Positions 31,924 through 41,346 of a stretch of 51,437 nt of DNA are shown piece by piece. The first letter of the stretch is position 1. Each line of letters opens with the position of its first letter. Where the stretch lies: contig CATECQ010000021.1 of NCBI GenBank assembly GCA_949498985.1, positions 1 through 51,437 on the forward strand. The letters run 5' to 3'. Position numbers and translations under genes: made by a program. This stretch comes from Glaciecola sp. HTCC2999. GTDB lineage: Bacteria > Pseudomonadota > Gammaproteobacteria > Enterobacterales > Alteromonadaceae. The notes beneath the pieces were generated by a model that was given only the letters and a program-made list of their open reading frames with translations, was not told the origin of the DNA and made no database searches.

Positions 31924-32663
31924 AAGGTATACTTCGGTGGTAATTTAGTAACAGGAGCTGCATTTGGATCGTGTAAATCCATCATTGGATTGTCTGCCTC
32001 TGCTAACCCATCGTCAATCATTCGCCCTTCTTTGAGTGTTAAAGTACGATATTTCATCCTCGCAATTAACCCCAAATCGTGAGTCGCGATAAATACACAG
32101 ACGCCCGCTTGATTGAAGTCTTCAAATAATTGCATAATTTCCATCGACAACTTCGGATCAAGATTACCAGTTGGTTCATCCGCCAGTAATAATGGCGGAC
32201 GATTCACTATCGCTCTCGCGATACCCACTCTTTGCTGTTCACCGCCAGATAAGGCTAATGGAAGCTGATGAATCTTATGTAATAATCCCACCATATCGAG
32301 AGCCGCAGACACACGCTTTTGAATTTGTTTACGCGAATAACCTTCTATTACTGAAGGAAGTGCGACATTATCAAATACCGTTTTATCCATCAGTAGTTGA
32401 TGTGATTGAAAAATCATGCCTATATCTCGACGGATATAAGGTACTTGACTCAATTTAATATCATTAAGGTTATGACCGTTAATCAGTACATTCCCAACAC
32501 TGGGGCGCTCCATCAGTGAAGTGAGTTTTAGGATAGTACTTTTGCCAGCACCTGAATGACCGGTTAAAAAAGCCATTTCTCCCGGTTCAATATGAAAATC
32601 AACTTGTTGCAGTGCTTGTTGACCACCGGGGTAGGTTTTACTCACTTGATCAAATTTAATCAT
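31920..32663 (-). CDS. ftsE: Cell division ATP-binding protein FtsE
   Basis: ATPase of the FtsEX complex. Walker [10 protein letters not shown] (~35-43), signature [14 protein letters not shown] (~137-150) and Walker [13 protein letters not shown] (~157-168) are intact. 247 aa is longer than E. coli FtsE (222) owing to a polar C-terminal tail of about 25 residues ([16 protein letters not shown]...), after the usual core. Located 6 nt after ftsY. Confidence 0.97.
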   Translation of the reverse strand: MIKFDQVSKTYPGGQQALQQVDFHIEPGEMAFLTGHSGAGKSTILKLTSLMERPSVGNVLINGHNLNDIKLSQVPYIRRDIGMIFQSHQLLMDKTVFDNVALPSVIEGYSRKQIQKRVSAALDMVGLLHKIHQLPLALSGGEQQRVGIARAIVNRPPLLLADEPTGNLDPKLSMEIMQLFEDFNQAGVCVFIATHDLGLIARMKYRTLTLKEGRMIDDGLAEADNPMMDLHDPNAAPVTKLPPKYTL

Positions 32664-32669
32664 AATTGG

Positions 32670-33767
32670 TTATTTTGTTGGTTCAAACAATGCGTCTATG
32701 AATTCTTTAGCTTGAAAAGGACGTAAATCATCTATAGCTTCACCGACTCCTATGTAACGTACAGGTATAGAAAACTGATCTGCAATGGAAAAAATCACAC
32801 CGCCTTTGGCTGTGCCATCTAGTTTACTTAAAGTAATACCAGTTAATCCTACGGTATCATGAAAAAGCTTTGCTTGGCTGATCGCGTTTTGTCCCGTACC
32901 TGCGTCAATCGTCAGCATTATTTCATGCGGTGCATTTGGATTAATTTTTCTAATTACCCGTACGACTTTCTCTAACTCTTGCATTAGATGATCTTTATTT
33001 TGCAAACGACCTGCAGTATCCGCGATTAATACATCCATGTTTTTAGCTTGAGCCGACTGAATGGCATCATAAAGTACAGATGCACTATCTGCTCCAGTAT
33101 GTTGAGCTACGACGGGAATATCATTTCTTTTTCCCCATACCTGTAACTGTTCAACCGCGGCAGCCCGGAATGTGTCACCTGCAGCAAGCATCACTTTTTT
33201 TCCATCTTGCTGAAATTGTTTTGCCATTTTACCAATAGTTGTCGTTTTACCTACACCATTAACACCGACCATTAATATGACAAACGGACCTGCTTCACCT
33301 TCGGGGACGACAGGATTTAAGGGCGCCTCAATGTTCGTGAGTAAATGACCCATATATGTTTTTAGCTCGCCCAATAGTGCATCCCCATCTTTTAAGGTGC
33401 TTCGCTTGGTGCTTTGGGTTAAATGTTCGATGATGTTTTGAGTAGTATCCATACCCACATCAGCCACGAGTAATTGGGTTTCAAGATCTTCATACAATTC
33501 ATCATCAATACTGCGTCCAACAAATAAATCCGCAATACCTGATCCAATGCTTTCTTTGGTCCGAGATAATTTTGTGGCTAAGGAACTAAAAAACGAAGGT
33601 TTAGATGCCGGAGATGGAGCAGGTGTATGAGCTGTTTGCGCTACGTCAACATGGGTATCATCAGCCAGATCTGTATTTGTCTCTGGTATTTTTGCATTCA
33701 TATCAGATTGTTCTGCTGATACGATTTCTGGTGTTTTAGGCGGTTTCTTTTTGAATAAATTAAACAT
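32670..33767 (-). CDS. ftsY: Signal recognition particle receptor FtsY
   Basis: SRP receptor GTPase targeting ribosome-nascent chains to the inner membrane. N-terminal acidic/linker A domain (~1-95), then the NG domain with GVNGVGKTTTIGKMA (P-loop), DTFRAAAVEQL, DTAGRLQNK and TKLDGTAKGG. The ATG at 33767 gives 365 aa starting MFNLFKKKPPK, a membrane-binding basic start; an upstream in-frame TTG (33794) is less likely. First gene of ftsYEX and divergent from rsmD, as in E. coli. Confidence 0.97.
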   Translation of the reverse strand: MFNLFKKKPPKTPEIVSAEQSDMNAKIPETNTDLADDTHVDVAQTAHTPAPSPASKPSFFSSLATKLSRTKESIGSGIADLFVGRSIDDELYEDLETQLLVADVGMDTTQNIIEHLTQSTKRSTLKDGDALLGELKTYMGHLLTNIEAPLNPVVPEGEAGPFVILMVGVNGVGKTTTIGKMAKQFQQDGKKVMLAAGDTFRAAAVEQLQVWGKRNDIPVVAQHTGADSASVLYDAIQSAQAKNMDVLIADTAGRLQNKDHLMQELEKVVRVIRKINPNAPHEIMLTIDAGTGQNAISQAKLFHDTVGLTGITLSKLDGTAKGGVIFSIADQFSIPVRYIGVGEAIDDLRPFQAKEFIDALFEPTK

Positions 33768-33841
33768 ACAACAAGACTTTTTAAGCGTGCTCAAATAATT
33801 ATTGCTATCATACCACTAAGTTCGTTCAAAAATTAACAAAG

Positions 33842-34480
33842 ATGCGTCACAACAAACAAAAATATCTGACTACAAACGGTCGTATTCGAATTATCGCCGG
33901 TCAATTTCGAGGTCGCCAAGTCCCCGTTTTAGATGCTCCAGGTCTCAGACCAACCACAGATCGTACGAAAGAAACCCTATTTAATTGGTTGATGCAAGAT
34001 GTCCAAGATGCGGTCTGTCTAGATGGTTTTGCTGGTAGTGGTAGCTTGGGATTTGAAGCATTATCACGAGGCGCTAAGCATGTCTATTTTGTTGAAAAAA
34101 TACCACAAGCGGCGCAACAAATTACACGTAACGCAGAGCAACTTGGTTGTGCTCAACAGGCGTCGATTATTAATAATGAATTCGAACAGGCTTTAAAACA
34201 GATCAAACAAGATGTTATGGCTGGCTCACAACTGATTAATATTTTATTACTCGACCCACCTTTTGGACAGGGATTATTGATCTCTAATCTATGTGCGTGT
34301 GTGCAAAATCATTTATTAGCAGAGCAAGCTTTAATCTATCTTGAGCATGAAATTAATATAACATTAATGGATATTAATAAAGCGTTACATAACTTGCCCA
34401 CACCATATAAAATCAAACCCATCAAGCAACACGCTACTGGCGGTTTTCGCTATGGTTTATATCAATTACTCCGACGTTAA
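33842..34480 (+). CDS. rsmD: 16S rRNA (guanine(966)-N2)-methyltransferase RsmD
   Basis: SAM-dependent methylation of G966 of 16S rRNA. 212 aa. RIIAGQFRGRQVPV is the family start, DGFAGSGSLGFEALSRGA (~60-77) is SAM motif I, and LLLDPPFGQG (~136-145) is the catalytic motif IV. The last 15 nt overlap the convergent YjaG-like gene. Divergent from ftsY, as in relatives. Confidence 0.95.
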   Translation: MRHNKQKYLTTNGRIRIIAGQFRGRQVPVLDAPGLRPTTDRTKETLFNWLMQDVQDAVCLDGFAGSGSLGFEALSRGAKHVYFVEKIPQAAQQITRNAEQLGCAQQASIINNEFEQALKQIKQDVMAGSQLINILLLDPPFGQGLLISNLCACVQNHLLAEQALIYLEHEINITLMDINKALHNLPTPYKIKPIKQHATGGFRYGLYQLLRR

Positions 34481-35155
34481 TTCGATGCCTAATGTCGTGA
34501 TCCCTGTTGCTTGGGTGAGATGATACAATGACTTCATTCCTGCTGCATCGAGTGAATGATTTGTCACGTACTCTAAGAGGCTTTGTTGATATTGAATTTC
34601 AAATTCCATAAGTGGGTGGGCTTTTAGAGTTTGAGATAAAGCAAAATGAGCATTATCTTGAGCTTCAGGATTTGCAAGTGCCAACACTGCCTCATTTTCT
34701 TCGCTAAATTCAGTGGCTAATAACATGGCCTCAATACCCCCTTGAGCGAGTTTACTAACCATCACAGCTGCATCATCTTGTTCATGCTGAATTAAGCGTA
34801 GGACGGCTGCTAACCCAATACAAGCATCCATTGCCGGCAACACCCCAAAAGGCGTATCGGGCCCTATATCTGGGGTCATGGATTCAATTTTTTCTAATTG
34901 CACGCCATAATTAAATTTCGCTTTATGGTTAATCAAATAGTCCCATAGTAACCCTAGTATTTTATGTGCAAGGGTGCCTAATTCATTAGATACGGGCGCT
35001 TCAGCTAATGCTGAATTCACTTCAGGTGCGCAAAGTTCATCGTATAACACCACATGAGGTACCATACGCGTTAATACTGCGACGCTAAATGCTAAACTCT
35101 GCTTTGATGTTAGCGCTCTAATCTGTGCAAATGTGGATAATGGTGATTTTGGCAC
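34466..35155 (-). CDS. YjaG-like (DUF416) protein
   Basis: 229 aa. Segments such as KILGLLWDYLINHKAKFNYGVQLEKIE and PDTPFGVLPAMDACIGLAAVL parallel E. coli YjaG (DUF416). The family is cytoplasmic, helical and of unknown function. The start is GTG with AAAGGGGTTATTT upstream. Lies 12 nt downstream of yhgN on the same strand and overlaps rsmD by 15 nt at the 3' end. Confidence 0.82.
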   Translation of the reverse strand: MPKSPLSTFAQIRALTSKQSLAFSVAVLTRMVPHVVLYDELCAPEVNSALAEAPVSNELGTLAHKILGLLWDYLINHKAKFNYGVQLEKIESMTPDIGPDTPFGVLPAMDACIGLAAVLRLIQHEQDDAAVMVSKLAQGGIEAMLLATEFSEENEAVLALANPEAQDNAHFALSQTLKAHPLMEFEIQYQQSLLEYVTNHSLDAAGMKSLYHLTQATGITTLGIELTSE

Positions 35156-35167
35156 AAATAACCCCTT

Positions 35168-35764
35168 TTAGTTGTTATACATATGCAAGTAAGCACTTAC
35201 ACCGTCGAGTAATAATTGGATTGAAAGCATAATTAATATCATCCCCATAAGTCGCTCAACAGCAGACAGGCCTTTTTGTCCCAATAATTTATGTAAAGGG
35301 CCGGAAAATAACAGTATCAATGCTGATAACGCCCAGGCACCGATCAACGCTAATGTCCAATCAACGATCCGAGTTGGCGCCTGATTAGATAATAAAATCA
35401 ATGCAGCCATCGAAGATGGGCCCGCAATCATTGGGATAGCTAATGGTACGATAAAAGGCTCTTCTCCAGCAGGCAGGTTCATCACTCCACCTGGAGTCGG
35501 AAAAATCATTTTTAGCGCGATTAAAAATAGAATAATACCACCGGCAATACTGACTGTTTCTTGTTTAATATTTAAAAACGCTAAAATGGCATCACCGGAG
35601 TAAAGAAACACCAACAATATCAGTAAAGAAAATATTAATTCGCGAGCCAAAATAAACAAGCGGCGTTTGGGCTCAAAAGGCTTTAATACAGACATCACGA
35701 TGGGTAGATTACCCAAGGGATCCATAATCAAAAATAACATAATAGCAGCTGATAAAGTATCCAT
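35168..35764 (-). CDS. yhgN: MarC-family inner-membrane protein YhgN
   Basis: 198 aa with about six membrane helices. LFLIMDPLGNLPIVMSVLK, PAGEEPFIVPLAIPMIAGPSS and AVERLMGMILIMLS match E. coli YhgN (197 aa). The MarC/NAAT family is annotated as transporters, but the substrate is not established. Lies 12 nt after pepB, so probably co-transcribed with it and with the YjaG-like gene. Confidence 0.9.
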   Translation of the reverse strand: MDTLSAAIMLFLIMDPLGNLPIVMSVLKPFEPKRRLFILARELIFSLLILLVFLYSGDAILAFLNIKQETVSIAGGIILFLIALKMIFPTPGGVMNLPAGEEPFIVPLAIPMIAGPSSMAALILLSNQAPTRIVDWTLALIGAWALSALILLFSGPLHKLLGQKGLSAVERLMGMILIMLSIQLLLDGVSAYLHMYNN

Positions 35765-35776
35765 ATTAATACAACA

Positions 35777-37051
35777 TTAATGTAGCAATTCGGCGATACT
35801 CAGTACCCCCATGCCAGTTGCTCCTGCGGGTTTCAACGCCGACGCATTGCGTTGATAGGCACCGGCTAAATCAATATGCAACCATGGAATATTCGGTGTT
35901 ACAAAGCGCGCTAAAAAGCCTGCTGCGTTAGATGCACCACCTGCACCACCCCCTTTTTGGGGCCGAGAATTTGCCGTATCAGCAAATGGTGATGGACACA
36001 TATGTGAATGCCAGGGCTCTAATGGTAATTGCCAAAATGGCTCAGCGTGTTTTTGACCGATAAGACTTAACTTTTGCGCTAGATCAGTTTGCGGCGTAAA
36101 TATCGCATTATAGTCGGTACCTACGGCCATGACCGCGGCACCAGTTAATGTCGCAGCATCAATAATCAAACCAGGTTGCGCTTCACAAGCTGCCATCAAC
36201 CCATCAGCAAGCACTAATCTTCCTTCTGCATCCGTATTGACAATTTCAACAGATAACCCGTTTTTATAAGTAATAACATCACCTAACTTATAAGCATGGC
36301 CTGATATAAGATTTTCGGCACAACATAAATATAAACGAATACGCTGTTGGGATTGTTGCATGATGGCTAAACTGAGTGCCGCACTAACTGTAGCAGCGCC
36401 ACCCATATCGCATTTCATGTCTAACATTCCTTCACTAGATTTAATGGAATAACCACCACTATCGAAGGTAATTCCCTTACCAACTAAAGCAACTGCAACA
36501 GAAGCATCTGGATTACCCGTCGGGTTATAATCTAATTCTAGTAATACTGGAGGACGGTCACTACCGCGCCCTACTTCGAAAATACCATGCCAACCAAATT
36601 CTACAAGAGCATCACCAACAATATGTTTAGCACTAATATGCTCAGGTGCCAGCCCCTCTAAATGATGAGCCACTTGCTGAGCTAGACTTTCTGGGGATAA
36701 ATCTTCTGGCGTTTGATTGACCAAGTTACGCGCAAATTCAATTGCCATAAGTTCTTGATTAAGTGTTTCAGTATTAACACCGGCATCCTGCGTCGACCAT
36801 TTTACCGAAAGATCATCTCGCCCCAAAGCTAGCACAAACACACGTTGCAATAATCCTGACCAAATGCCAGTAAAAGCAATATGTTGATGGATTAAACTAC
36901 TAACAAGACGAGCAGCCTGCTGAACTTCACGCACATCATTAGCACCCGTTAAATGAATGGTGACTCCACTAGCAGTGGTTGATATCAAACTTTTCGGATT
37001 AAAGGGAGAAGGGACAGGTGACTGTGATAGTGTAATCGTAAAATTAGACAT
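35777..37051 (-). CDS. pepB: Aminopeptidase B (M17 family)
   Basis: Leucyl-aminopeptidase-family exopeptidase with two metals. 424 aa (E. coli PepB 427). VGKGITFDSGGYSIK carries the first metal ligands, DMGGAAT and NTDAEGRLVLADGL (signature, containing metal-binding Asp/Glu and the active-site Arg) follow. The N-terminal domain is weaker, as in PepB and unlike PepA. GAGTC precedes the ATG weakly. Divergent from sfsA. Confidence 0.94.
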   Translation of the reverse strand: MSNFTITLSQSPVPSPFNPKSLISTTASGVTIHLTGANDVREVQQAARLVSSLIHQHIAFTGIWSGLLQRVFVLALGRDDLSVKWSTQDAGVNTETLNQELMAIEFARNLVNQTPEDLSPESLAQQVAHHLEGLAPEHISAKHIVGDALVEFGWHGIFEVGRGSDRPPVLLELDYNPTGNPDASVAVALVGKGITFDSGGYSIKSSEGMLDMKCDMGGAATVSAALSLAIMQQSQQRIRLYLCCAENLISGHAYKLGDVITYKNGLSVEIVNTDAEGRLVLADGLMAACEAQPGLIIDAATLTGAAVMAVGTDYNAIFTPQTDLAQKLSLIGQKHAEPFWQLPLEPWHSHMCPSPFADTANSRPQKGGGAGGASNAAGFLARFVTPNIPWLHIDLAGAYQRNASALKPAGATGMGVLSIAELLH

Positions 37052-37121
37052 TAATTAGAGACTCTTTTTATAATAACGATGACGTATACTGCTAACAGCA
37101 TATTTTAATTAAGAGTATATC

Positions 37122-37877
37122 ATGGCTTCTACGAATGACACACATCAGGAAAACAGCTTTGCCTCCCAGTTTGAAACTTCATTATTAAAAGGTACATTGG
37201 TCAAGCGATATAAACGTTTTTTTGCGGAAGTTATTTTAGCCAATGGCGAAGTCATCACGGCACACAATCCCAACACAGGCAAAATGACAGGTTGTGCAGA
37301 ACCTGGATTCACTGCTTGGGTTCAGCCAAATAATAATCCAAAGCGAAAACTCAAATTCACATTAGAATTGGTACAAAATAAGAATGAGGAATGGATTGGC
37401 GTCAATACTCAGCGTGCTAATAGCATTGTTAGTGATGCATTAAAACTTGGTTTAATCAATGAAATCGATGATATTGCATCTATCACACCAGAAGTAAAAT
37501 ACGGCGCGGAGAATTCTAAAATCGATTTTCTCATTACTCATAATGATGGAGCGCAAACCTATTTAGAAGTAAAGAGTGTCACTCTTAAAGACCCACAGTC
37601 CTCTCGAGGGTATTTTCCTGATACAGTATCTACTCGTGCCCACAAGCATTGCCGTGAATTAACCGTGTTAAAACAAACAACCGAAGCTCGCGCAATGATG
37701 CTCTATTTAGTGCAACATTCTGGTATTAAAAGTGTGACTCCAGCCACTCACATAGATCCCAAATATACAGAGTCAGTGAAGCATGCATTAAATAAAGGTG
37801 TCGAATTTATCGCATATGATTGTAAAATAGACGAAGAAAATATCGTTATAAATCAACCATTAAAATTTATAGAATAA
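37122..37877 (+). CDS. sfsA: SfsA family DNA/RNA nuclease
   Basis: 251 aa (E. coli 234). LVKRYKRFFAEV, NTGKMTGCAEPG, VKYGAENSKIDFL and LEVKSVTL show the SfsA fold, whose C-terminal half is PD-(D/E)xK-like with D and ExK residues visible. First described as a sugar-fermentation stimulation protein in E. coli. The upstream neighbour of dksA, as in E. coli. Confidence 0.93.
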   Translation: MASTNDTHQENSFASQFETSLLKGTLVKRYKRFFAEVILANGEVITAHNPNTGKMTGCAEPGFTAWVQPNNNPKRKLKFTLELVQNKNEEWIGVNTQRANSIVSDALKLGLINEIDDIASITPEVKYGAENSKIDFLITHNDGAQTYLEVKSVTLKDPQSSRGYFPDTVSTRAHKHCRELTVLKQTTEARAMMLYLVQHSGIKSVTPATHIDPKYTESVKHALNKGVEFIAYDCKIDEENIVINQPLKFIE

Positions 37878-37997
37878 ATAATGAATTGATTTTTTTGAAT
37901 TAAACTCCATATTCTCACTCTAGTAATATTCTGTTCGTAGATGTATGTCGGAAAGCTGTTAATATTTTCGACAGTGTAAAAAATGTGCAGTACGCTA

Positions 37998-38037
37998 AAT
38001 GACATTCCGTTTTTTTCTTTTAAGTAACGATGTCATT
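37998..38037 (+). promoter_or_regulatory. Inverted repeat in the dksA leader
   Basis: AATGACAT (37998-38005) and ATGTCATT (38030-38037) are exact inverted copies with a 24-base loop containing a T-run. The repeat ends just before the strong AAGGAG ribosome site of dksA. It could shape the leader or be an operator; nothing further is readable. Confidence 0.3.
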
Positions 38038-38054
38038 ATTTAAGGAGATGGGTT

Positions 38055-38504
38055 ATGCCCACAACAAAAAACAATAAATCATTAGGATTGCTTGCGCTTG
38101 CAGGACTGACTCCATATCAGGAGAGTGCTGACGAAGAATATATGAATGAGCCACAATTGGACCATTTTCGTCAAATCTTATCCGCATGGCGCATACAGTT
38201 GCGCGAAGAAGTTGATCGAACCGTTACTCATATGAAAGATGAGGCTTCTAATTTCCCTGATCCTGTTGATCGCGCAGCCCAAGAAGAAGAGTTTTCGTTA
38301 GAGTTAAGAACTCGTGACCGTGAACGTAAACTCATCAAAAAGATTGAAAAAACATTAAAGCGTATCGAAGATGATGATTTTGGTTTTTGTGATTGTTGTG
38401 GCATTGAAATCGGTGTGAAACGCTTAGAAGCACGTCCTACAGCCGATTTATGCATCGATTGTAAAACCATGGCTGAAATCAAAGAAAAACAAATGCAGGG
38501 CTAA
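38055..38504 (+). CDS. dksA: RNA polymerase-binding transcription factor DksA
   Basis: Binds the secondary channel of RNA polymerase and works with ppGpp in the stringent response. 149 aa (E. coli 151). The coiled coil with the tip [10 protein letters not shown] retains the critical Asp pair, and the zinc finger [10 protein letters not shown]...LCIDCK keeps the four ligands (with one extra Cys). AAGGAG lies 8 bases before the ATG. Followed by gluQ with a 1-nt gap. Confidence 0.98.
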   Translation: MPTTKNNKSLGLLALAGLTPYQESADEEYMNEPQLDHFRQILSAWRIQLREEVDRTVTHMKDEASNFPDPVDRAAQEEEFSLELRTRDRERKLIKKIEKTLKRIEDDDFGFCDCCGIEIGVKRLEARPTADLCIDCKTMAEIKEKQMQG

Positions 38505-38505
38505 T

Positions 38506-39378
38506 ATGAACCTTGCGACTCCATATGTTGGACGGTTTGCACCGTCCCCTTCGGGTCCACTTCATTTAGGTTCTTTGTTGACAGCACTCACCAGCTATCT
38601 CGACGCAAAAGCACATGCAGGCATTTGGCTAGTGCGCATGGAAGACATTGATCCACCACGCCAGTTACCTAATGCCGATCGCATGATCATCGATACATTA
38701 ACAGCTCATGGATTAATTCCCGATGGGCCAATCTTATACCAATCTACTCGTCAAAAGCATTATCTTGATAGCATTAAACACTTATTAGCTCATAACAATG
38801 CTTATCGATGCATCTGTACTCGTGCTCAAATAAAGGCCGCGGGAGGCACATATCCAGGGACATGCTCAACTGCAAAATTGACCACTTCGCCCAGTGCCAT
38901 ACGCTATCGAAATCCAAAGAACATTGAACAATTCAATGATCGATTTATGGGGCTAGTGACCTCTACGGCTCATGAAGATATGACCATTCAGCGTAAAGAT
39001 GGCCTGTTTGCCTATAATTTAGCGGTTGTACTTGATGACATAGCACAAGGTATTACACATATTGTTCGAGGTATCGATTTATTACCCACGACGATTGCAC
39101 AAATGAATCTTTGGCAACATTTTAGCTCCGACTTTCCTAGTTATGCCCATACACCACTACTCGTTAATCCATCTGGGCAGAAATTAAGTAAACAGAATCA
39201 TGCGACAGCCATTAATAATGAGAACGCTTTAAACAACGTATTATATTGCTTAACTTTACTTGGCATGAACATATCAAACAACGCTCGAAAGCAAGGTTTA
39301 GCTTATGTGCTTCAAGAGGCTATTACCCATTGGCGACAAGGAATTCTCTTTCCAAGTCATGAAATCATTGTTACCTAG
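38506..39378 (+). CDS. gluQ: Glutamyl-Q tRNA(Asp) synthetase
   Basis: Attaches glutamate to queuosine of tRNA-Asp. 290 aa: the catalytic half of a GluRS without an anticodon-binding domain. The HIGH-like motif is SGPLHLGS, the zinc-site region is CICTRAQIKAAGGTYPGTC, and the KMSKS motif is KLSKQ. Located 1 nt after dksA, the conserved dksA-gluQ operon. Confidence 0.95.
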   Translation: MNLATPYVGRFAPSPSGPLHLGSLLTALTSYLDAKAHAGIWLVRMEDIDPPRQLPNADRMIIDTLTAHGLIPDGPILYQSTRQKHYLDSIKHLLAHNNAYRCICTRAQIKAAGGTYPGTCSTAKLTTSPSAIRYRNPKNIEQFNDRFMGLVTSTAHEDMTIQRKDGLFAYNLAVVLDDIAQGITHIVRGIDLLPTTIAQMNLWQHFSSDFPSYAHTPLLVNPSGQKLSKQNHATAINNENALNNVLYCLTLLGMNISNNARKQGLAYVLQEAITHWRQGILFPSHEIIVT

Positions 39379-39413
39379 GCTATTTCAGCTTATCATTAGA
39401 AAATACGTATTAC

Positions 39414-39429
39414 AGGAGCGTGAGTTATC
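39414..39429 (+). promoter_or_regulatory. Shine-Dalgarno and AUC start of pcnB
   Basis: AGGAG (39414-39418) is followed by an 8-base spacer and ATC at 39427-39429, in frame with pcnB just after a TGA (39421-39423). The first ATG, at 39463, has no ribosome site. E. coli pcnB is known to start with AUU and encodes MFTRVANFCRK, and here the frame reads (M)FKRAITTIKK from the AUC. Confidence 0.75.
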
Positions 39430-40794
39430 TTTAAACGCGCAATAACAACAATAAAAAAAGCGATGTCTACTGGCGATAGTACTCAAGTAACATTACCGCC
39501 AATGCAAGTGATCACACAAAACGAACATCATATCCGCGTTGAAGACATCGGCATCAATGCAGTTAAAGTCTTACGCCGTTTAAACTCTGCTGGATTCGAG
39601 GCCTATTTAGTAGGCGGCTGTGTCCGAGATTTGTTACTTAATCAACATCCCAAAGATTTTGATATTGCCACAAATGCGACTCCTGAACAGATCAAAGCTC
39701 AATTCAAGAACTGTCGTATCATAGGTCGTCGCTTCCGTTTAGCACATGTTATATTTGGTCGTGAAATCATTGAAGTGGCAACATTTCGTGGCCCACATAT
39801 CGAACAAAGCAATACATCTGATAAGTCAAAACAGAATGGTGAAGGTCAATTAGTTCGTGACAATGTTTTTGGTACACTAGAACAAGATGCTGCGCGTCGC
39901 GATTTTACAATTAATGCGATGTATTACAATGTGACTGATGGCACCATTCGTGATTTTGCAGGTGGTATTCTTTCCATCGAAGAAAAAATAATATCATTGA
40001 TCGGTGACCCAGAAACACGTTATCGTGAAGACCCTGTGCGCATGCTGCGAGCCGTCCGCTTTGCTGCCAAATTAGATATGGACATTGATGACGAGAGTCA
40101 CGAGGCGATCCTAAAATTTGCTTACCTTTTAGAAAATATCCCACCGGCTAGATTATTTGAAGAAGTCTTAAAGTTACTCTTTAGTGGACAGGGATTGATC
40201 ACTTATGAATTATTACTTGAATACGGCTTGTTTGACAAATTGTTTCCTCAAACAGGACCTCTGTTAAAAGCTGATAGTCGTGAAAGAAAATTCATAGATA
40301 AAGTGATTACCAATACTGATAATCGGATTAATAACGATCAACGCGTTACCCCTGCATTCTTATACGCGGCGATGTTATGGTACCCTATTGAAGAACATAC
40401 TCAAAAACTAGTCATTGAAGCGGGTTTATCGCCTGCAGATGCGTTTAACATGGCGATGAGTGATGTATTACATCGCCAATTACAACGAATTATGATCCCC
40501 AAACGATTCAGTATTACGATGCGTGAAATTTGGTCTTTTCAGCATCGTTTATCACGTCGCTACGGTCGCCGTGCTTATCAAATGCTTGCCCATCCACGTT
40601 TCCGTGCTGCATATGACTTTCTCTTATTGCGCGGAGAAATTGAAGGGGGGGAACTTTTTGAATTGGCACAATGGTGGACTGACTTCCAAGAAGTCGATAG
40701 TGATGCACGTAAAAAGATGATTGATGACTTGCGAACGCAACCCGCTCCCCGCAACACTCGTCGACGCAAAAAACCTAAACGTAAACCTAATTAG
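39427..40794 (+). CDS. pcnB: Poly(A) polymerase I
   Basis: Adds 3' poly(A) tails that promote RNA decay. 455 aa from the proposed AUC start (443 from the first ATG at 39463). Nucleotidyltransferase motif LVGGCVRDLLL...KDFDIATNATPEQ, RRDFTINAMYYN and tRNA-NT/PAP RNA-binding segments are present. The Arg/Lys-rich tail (RRRKKPKRKPN) is PcnB-like and separates it from CCA-adding enzymes. The AUC start is chosen because of the Shine-Dalgarno (39414-39418) and agreement with the E. coli N-terminus. Between gluQ and folK, as in E. coli. Confidence 0.93.
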   Translation: MFKRAITTIKKAMSTGDSTQVTLPPMQVITQNEHHIRVEDIGINAVKVLRRLNSAGFEAYLVGGCVRDLLLNQHPKDFDIATNATPEQIKAQFKNCRIIGRRFRLAHVIFGREIIEVATFRGPHIEQSNTSDKSKQNGEGQLVRDNVFGTLEQDAARRDFTINAMYYNVTDGTIRDFAGGILSIEEKIISLIGDPETRYREDPVRMLRAVRFAAKLDMDIDDESHEAILKFAYLLENIPPARLFEEVLKLLFSGQGLITYELLLEYGLFDKLFPQTGPLLKADSRERKFIDKVITNTDNRINNDQRVTPAFLYAAMLWYPIEEHTQKLVIEAGLSPADAFNMAMSDVLHRQLQRIMIPKRFSITMREIWSFQHRLSRRYGRRAYQMLAHPRFRAAYDFLLLRGEIEGGELFELAQWWTDFQEVDSDARKKMIDDLRTQPAPRNTRRRKKPKRKPN

Positions 40795-40804
40795 AGGAAC
40801 CTGC

Positions 40805-41311
40805 ATGGATAAACCTCTTACTGCGGATATTGGTTTTATCGGCTTGGGTGCAAATCTTGGTAGCCCTGTAACAACGCTCACAAGTGCATTATCGCACATT
40901 GCTGCGTTAACAGATGTTGAGTTGATCGCATCTTCTTCGTTTTATGACTCAGTACCTATGGGGCCTAGTGAGCAGCCCAACTATATCAATGCGATATGTA
41001 AAATTAGCACGACACTAGATGGCCTATCCCTATTAAAACAACTACAATACATCGAACAAACTCATGGTAGAATCCGGAATGGAGAGCACTGGGGGCCAAG
41101 AACGCTTGATTTAGATTTGTTACTGTTGGGTCAGCAACAATACCATACTAATGAGCTAACCTTGCCACACTATGGGATGCAAGGTCGAGAATTTGTGCTT
41201 GTACCCATGTTTGAACTACAACCTGATTTAATAATGCCAGATAATGCATCGATAGCTAAATGGGTCAGTGAATGCGATGTCAGTCAGTTACGTCGCATTC
41301 AAATGACCTAA
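40805..41311 (+). CDS. folK: 6-hydroxymethyl-7,8-dihydropterin pyrophosphokinase
   Basis: Transfers pyrophosphate from ATP to HMDP in folate synthesis. 168 aa (E. coli 159) from the ATG at 40805, which has AGAGGA upstream; a longer in-frame ORF reaching back into pcnB (to 40721) is rejected because LGANLGSP lies close to this start, as in the family. PRTLDLDLLL (catalytic and Mg-binding Asp) is present. 10 nt after pcnB. Confidence 0.95.
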   Translation: MDKPLTADIGFIGLGANLGSPVTTLTSALSHIAALTDVELIASSSFYDSVPMGPSEQPNYINAICKISTTLDGLSLLKQLQYIEQTHGRIRNGEHWGPRTLDLDLLLLGQQQYHTNELTLPHYGMQGREFVLVPMFELQPDLIMPDNASIAKWVSECDVSQLRRIQMT

Positions 41312-41346
41312 TAAACTTTCGTAATAACTAACAGTAGAATCGTCTT

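Noticed and set aside
40721-40804. N-terminal extension of folK overlapping pcnB
   Set aside because: The extension is unconserved and the ATG at 40805 has AGAGGA; homologues begin near this point.
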